From: Jacaranda mimosifolia | Taxonomy: Eukaryota > Streptophyta > Magnoliopsida > Lamiales > Bignoniaceae | DNA: 64,000 nucleotides | Direction: 5' to 3' | Assembly (NCBI GenBank): GCA_018894105.1 | Contig: CM032117.1 | Location: 51,122,503 to 51,186,502 of the forward strand | In this document: one piece after another, positions 61,119 through 64,000 of the stretch | Layout of the letters: the number at the start of each line of letters is the position of its first letter | Position numbering within the stretch: the first letter of the stretch is position 1 | Translations under genes and position numbers: made by a program | The notes under the pieces: generated by a model | Told to the model about the DNA's origin: nothing | The model's database searches: none | What the model saw: only the letters and a program-made list of their open reading frames with translations

Positions 61119-61131
61119 TAAGGTGGAGAAT
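61119..61131 (+). other. Polypurine tract of copia 2
   Basis: AAGGTGGAGAA lies just before the 3' LTR. Confidence 0.7.
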
Positions 61132-61694
61132 TGTTAATTTTGTCTTAAATTTTGGGCTGAATTGACAAGAACTAGAAGAAGAACGGAGCAAAGTGGTCGA
61201 AATGGGCTCGAGAACACACCAAATTTCAAGCTAAGGCGTGGACATGGGCAGAAAAGGCATGAAAACACACATCATGTGCCCCGACGCAAGTTTTTTGCTC
61301 CCCAACGCAAAGTTTCTGCCATACTAAATGTTGGGCACACTGGGGCGCAAGTTTTGTGTGCCCCAGTGCACGGGCCTTGGGCTTCATTTTCGGGTATAAA
61401 TTTAGTGTTTTTTCTTCTGAGAAAAGTATCACAAACATAACACAAGGGCTTCTTTACTGTTTTTGAGTAATTCTCTCAAGACGGAGTTTAGAACGAAGGT
61501 GTTAGGTATTTTCGTGAGATTTGTGGGATTCAAGTTTGTACTTGCACTTTGATTTGAGATTAATAAAATTCCTTTTCTTTGTTAGGTAGATTAGGCATAT
61601 CGCCAAGCCACGTTAAATCTTGTTGTCATAATTCCATCGAATTACTTTACTGTTATTTCATTGTTTCCACAATAGATCCTCCTAGGTTATAACA
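61132..61694 (+). repeat. 3' LTR of copia 2
   Basis: Starts TGTTAATTTTGTCTTAAATT and ends GGTTATAACA. Colinear with the 5' LTR but shorter and visibly diverged. Confidence 0.8.
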
Positions 61695-62062
61695 AAACCC
61701 AATAAACTCACGTGTATATATTTTAAACGCATTCATATTCACAATTATAAAAATTTTCACTCAAAACTAATATAATTCACATAAATTTAGTGAATGTTTC
61801 AATTAAGACATTAGACAGTGCCACCAAGTTAGCTAAAATTTAAGAAATTGAATGTGGATTAAATGCCATTTATATATTATATTTATCCTCCTTTCATCTT
61901 AATATTTTTCTCATAATCTTAATTTTATATGAAATCATTGTGGAACTTAATGCATTTTTGTATCTCTTCGTCTTCAATTTCTTTCTTGATTTACATAAAT
62001 TGTTCACAAATATATTTTTATTTAATATCATTAGCTTGATTACTTTCTTCACCACAAGAAAT

Positions 62063-62181
62063 AAGGTTGTTGTTAGCGGAAATTTATGGCGGTTATTATA
62101 AACCGCTGCAAAAATGAGCATTTCGCAGCAATTCTGAAACTGCGGCAAAATTCATAGCATTCACAGAAACAAGGTTGTTGT
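62063..62181. repeat. 97-bp block between 11-bp direct repeats
   Basis: AAGGTTGTTGT occurs at 62063-62073 and 62171-62181. The block between is richer in GCGG/CCGC phrases (GGCGGTTATTATAAACCGC, ACTGCGGCAAAA), reminiscent of subterminal repeats of CACTA-type elements, but it lacks CACTA ends or clear TIRs. It may be a small insertion or a local duplication. Confidence 0.45.
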
Positions 62182-63021
62182 CCAGTGGCTTATAGCTCCA
62201 TGGCATCAGTCTCTCCTATTATGTGGGAGGTTTCTATTGAATAGGCTCTTTTGTGCATCTTATGTGCATCTAATTCTATAGTTTGTACTTCAATTTACTT
62301 GATTGAATACTAAGATACTATTAACTTGTTGAAAAACTAAACTTCATTTGTAATGTTTTCTCAAAAAAAAAAAAAAAACGAATAATCATCGCAAAATTTA
62401 GCTTTTTTTATTCTATTGTTTTATATCACTTTGTGATTTATTAAATATAATATTTTTAAATTTTCCTCTTTTGATCATATTTTGTACAATTCATCAATAT
62501 TTACATTGTTTTATCAATTAGTTGCTTATAAATTTATATTTAAAATTTATATGATTTTGTTGATTATTTTATTTCTCCATACAAAATTTTATGTATATGT
62601 ATTATTATACATGCTCACTAGTAACAATTAATAAGTACATTTGACGCAAGAGAAAGGCTAATTAATGATGATGATGATTTAACAATAATAAATAATAACA
62701 AAAGTAAGAACAACAACAACAACTAGTTGTTGCTTCTACCACCGGGCCGAGCCATTTTAGGTAGACCAACTCGGCTCGTTTAAGCTCTTGACATGGACTA
62801 TGTTAGATCGGCTCACATGAAAACCAATTCAAAGCTGCAATTTTGGAACCCAGGGTCAGTTGGGCATGCGGCCCGTGAAGGATTGCGGGCTAGCCTAGTT
62901 CGTGAGCTAAGTGTACTGATTATGGACTGGCCTGCTTAGCCCACAATATTTTTTTAATTTAAATTATAAATTATAATTTTAAAAAAATTAAAAATTATAA
63001 AGAATGGCTTGAATCATCATT

Positions 63022-63936
63022 TAGGGGAGTCCAAGAAAAACCAAAACCAATTGAAAATCAAATAAATCCAACCAAATTGAATCAAAGTAGGTTTGTTTCG
63101 ATTTTCGATTTGGTTCTATTTTTTTAACTCAGTTAACTGAAATCGAACTAAAAATCAATTGAAAACCAAAAATCGATTTGGTACTTTTATTATATTTTTT
63201 AATCATTATTGTTCAAGTGTCTACAATTAAGTGTGGAATAACTTTTATTATGATTTATGTGCTAGTAATTTTAGTAAATGTCATATTTTTCATTAAATTT
63301 TTTAAATCTATTATCTAAGTTAAACGAATGTAATTTTTGAAACAATGTGAATGTTAATGTATTTTTAAGTTTTTGGAATAAATAAAAAGTGAAGTTTTTG
63401 ATAAGGTGAAATAACTGAGGGGAAAAAAAAGGTAATAAAATTGGAGAAGGGAGAAGAGAAAATAAAACTATATTATCATTATTTTTCTAAAATAAAATTG
63501 ATTTTATTATCTTATTGCAAAGTATATTAAAATTTTCACCTAAAAACAAACATTTTTTTATCAAACTTACTTTTATCGAATAAACTTTTTAGTACTAAAA
63601 AAATAAGTAATCCAATTCAAAATTTTTACCTAAAATCAAACATTTTTTATCAAATGAACTTTTATCACATTTTTTTGGTACAAAACAAGTTTTTTAAGAA
63701 AAGAACCTTGATCTGGTTTTGATTTTGAACCGAAATCGAACCAATTATTAACCAAACCGGTTGTGATCGGTTTAGTTTTGGTTAAAATCGAAACCAAATC
63801 AGTCTCATTCGGTTAAAAATTGAACTGAGTCCTAGGTTCAGTTCAATTTTTTATTTTCCATTTTGGAAAACCAAATCTTTCGGTTAACCAACCAAACCAT
63901 TCAATTCAGTCGGTTTTAATCGAATGCACAACCCTA
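63022..63936. mobile_element. Probable hAT-type MITE rich in CGGTT/AACCG motifs
   Basis: The left end begins TAGGGGAGTCCAAG and the right end reads inward TAGGGTTGTGCATTCG. AACCAAAACC/GGTTTTGGTT-type motifs crowd both ends, as in the proven MITE at 59691. No convincing 8-bp duplication was found, so boundaries are tentative. Confidence 0.45.
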
Positions 63937-64000
63937 TCCACATCCACTGCTACCCCCCAATCCGAGAGTGATTTAAATATCTTGAGTGAACGACCAATTT

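Larger units (their letters stand above)
55825..61694 (+). mobile_element. Ty1/copia LTR retrotransposon 2 (Tnt1-like), degenerate, with a nested MITE
   Basis: LTRs at about 55825-56478 and 61132-61694 share GGGCTGAATTGACAAGAACT, CAAGGGCTTCTTTA and TTCATTGTTTCC. The PBS, gag, protease, integrase, RT and RNase H lie in copia order. The 5' LTR has an extra segment of roughly 90 bp (about 55910-55970). The target duplication is unclear: AAACC follows the 3' LTR and also lies 3 bp outside the left end. A 612-bp hAT MITE interrupts the pol region at 59691. Confidence 0.9.
61695..64000. other. AT-rich intergenic sequence with repeat remnants, no gene seen
   Basis: It holds an insertion-like block flanked by direct repeats (62063-62181), a poly-A run (62365-62379) and a probable hAT MITE (63022-63936). 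No coding exon is recognisable on either strand. Confidence 0.5.

Overview
This window is nuclear DNA of a plant, most likely a eudicot. It is strongly AT-rich, its genes are split by spliceosomal (GT-AG) introns, and the protein families are plant-specific (type-B cytokinin response regulator, DUF1068 protein, YKT61-type SNARE). It also carries a fragment of chloroplast ycf2 and many plant transposon families. The species cannot be read from the sequence.

Four host genes look complete, and each exon chain joins in frame from first to last exon. (1) 5756-9937, + strand: a type-B response regulator (ARR10/ARR12 group), six exons, 675 aa. (2) 11188-15143, - strand: a DUF1068 single-pass membrane/coiled-coil protein, three exons including a 24-nt microexon, 172 aa. 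(3) 28003-31189, - strand: a secreted S28-family Pro-X carboxypeptidase, ten exons, 496 aa. (4) 46125-51749, + strand: the R-SNARE YKT61, six exons, 199 aa. Genes 1 and 2 converge with about 1.25 kb between their stop codons. The four genes belong to unrelated pathways (cytokinin signalling, unknown endomembrane role, proteolysis, membrane fusion) and form no functional cluster.

The rest is mostly layered transposable elements. At 1573-2894 a probable hAT-like element contains a second hAT MITE. At 17136-17957 lies a Tourist/PIF-like MITE. From about 18010 to 26420 a decayed Ty3/gypsy gag region is split by a 6.5-kb Mutator-like element (MULE), which carries a broken MuDR-type transposase and, on the opposite strand, a broken GRF-type zinc-finger gene. 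From 32031 to 41696 lies a second, unusual MULE-like element. It is flanked by matching 11-bp direct repeats, its arms are tandem arrays of an 88-bp unit in inverted orientation, and a 4.8-kb Ty1/copia element (33261-38096, TSD CACAT) is inserted inside one unit. From 42200 to 43900 a minus-strand copia remnant adjoins a nuclear plastid insertion of ycf2. From 53680 to 61694 come a hAT MITE, a minus-strand LINE tail split by a hAT/Tip100-like element, and a Tnt1-like copia element (55825-61694) itself interrupted by a 612-bp hAT MITE with a perfect 8-bp TSD. None of the autonomous-type elements is intact. Many of their stop codons lie where a C-to-T or G-to-A change would create them, as expected from long methylation and deamination.

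All calls come from reading translations, splice sites and repeats by eye; no database search was run.
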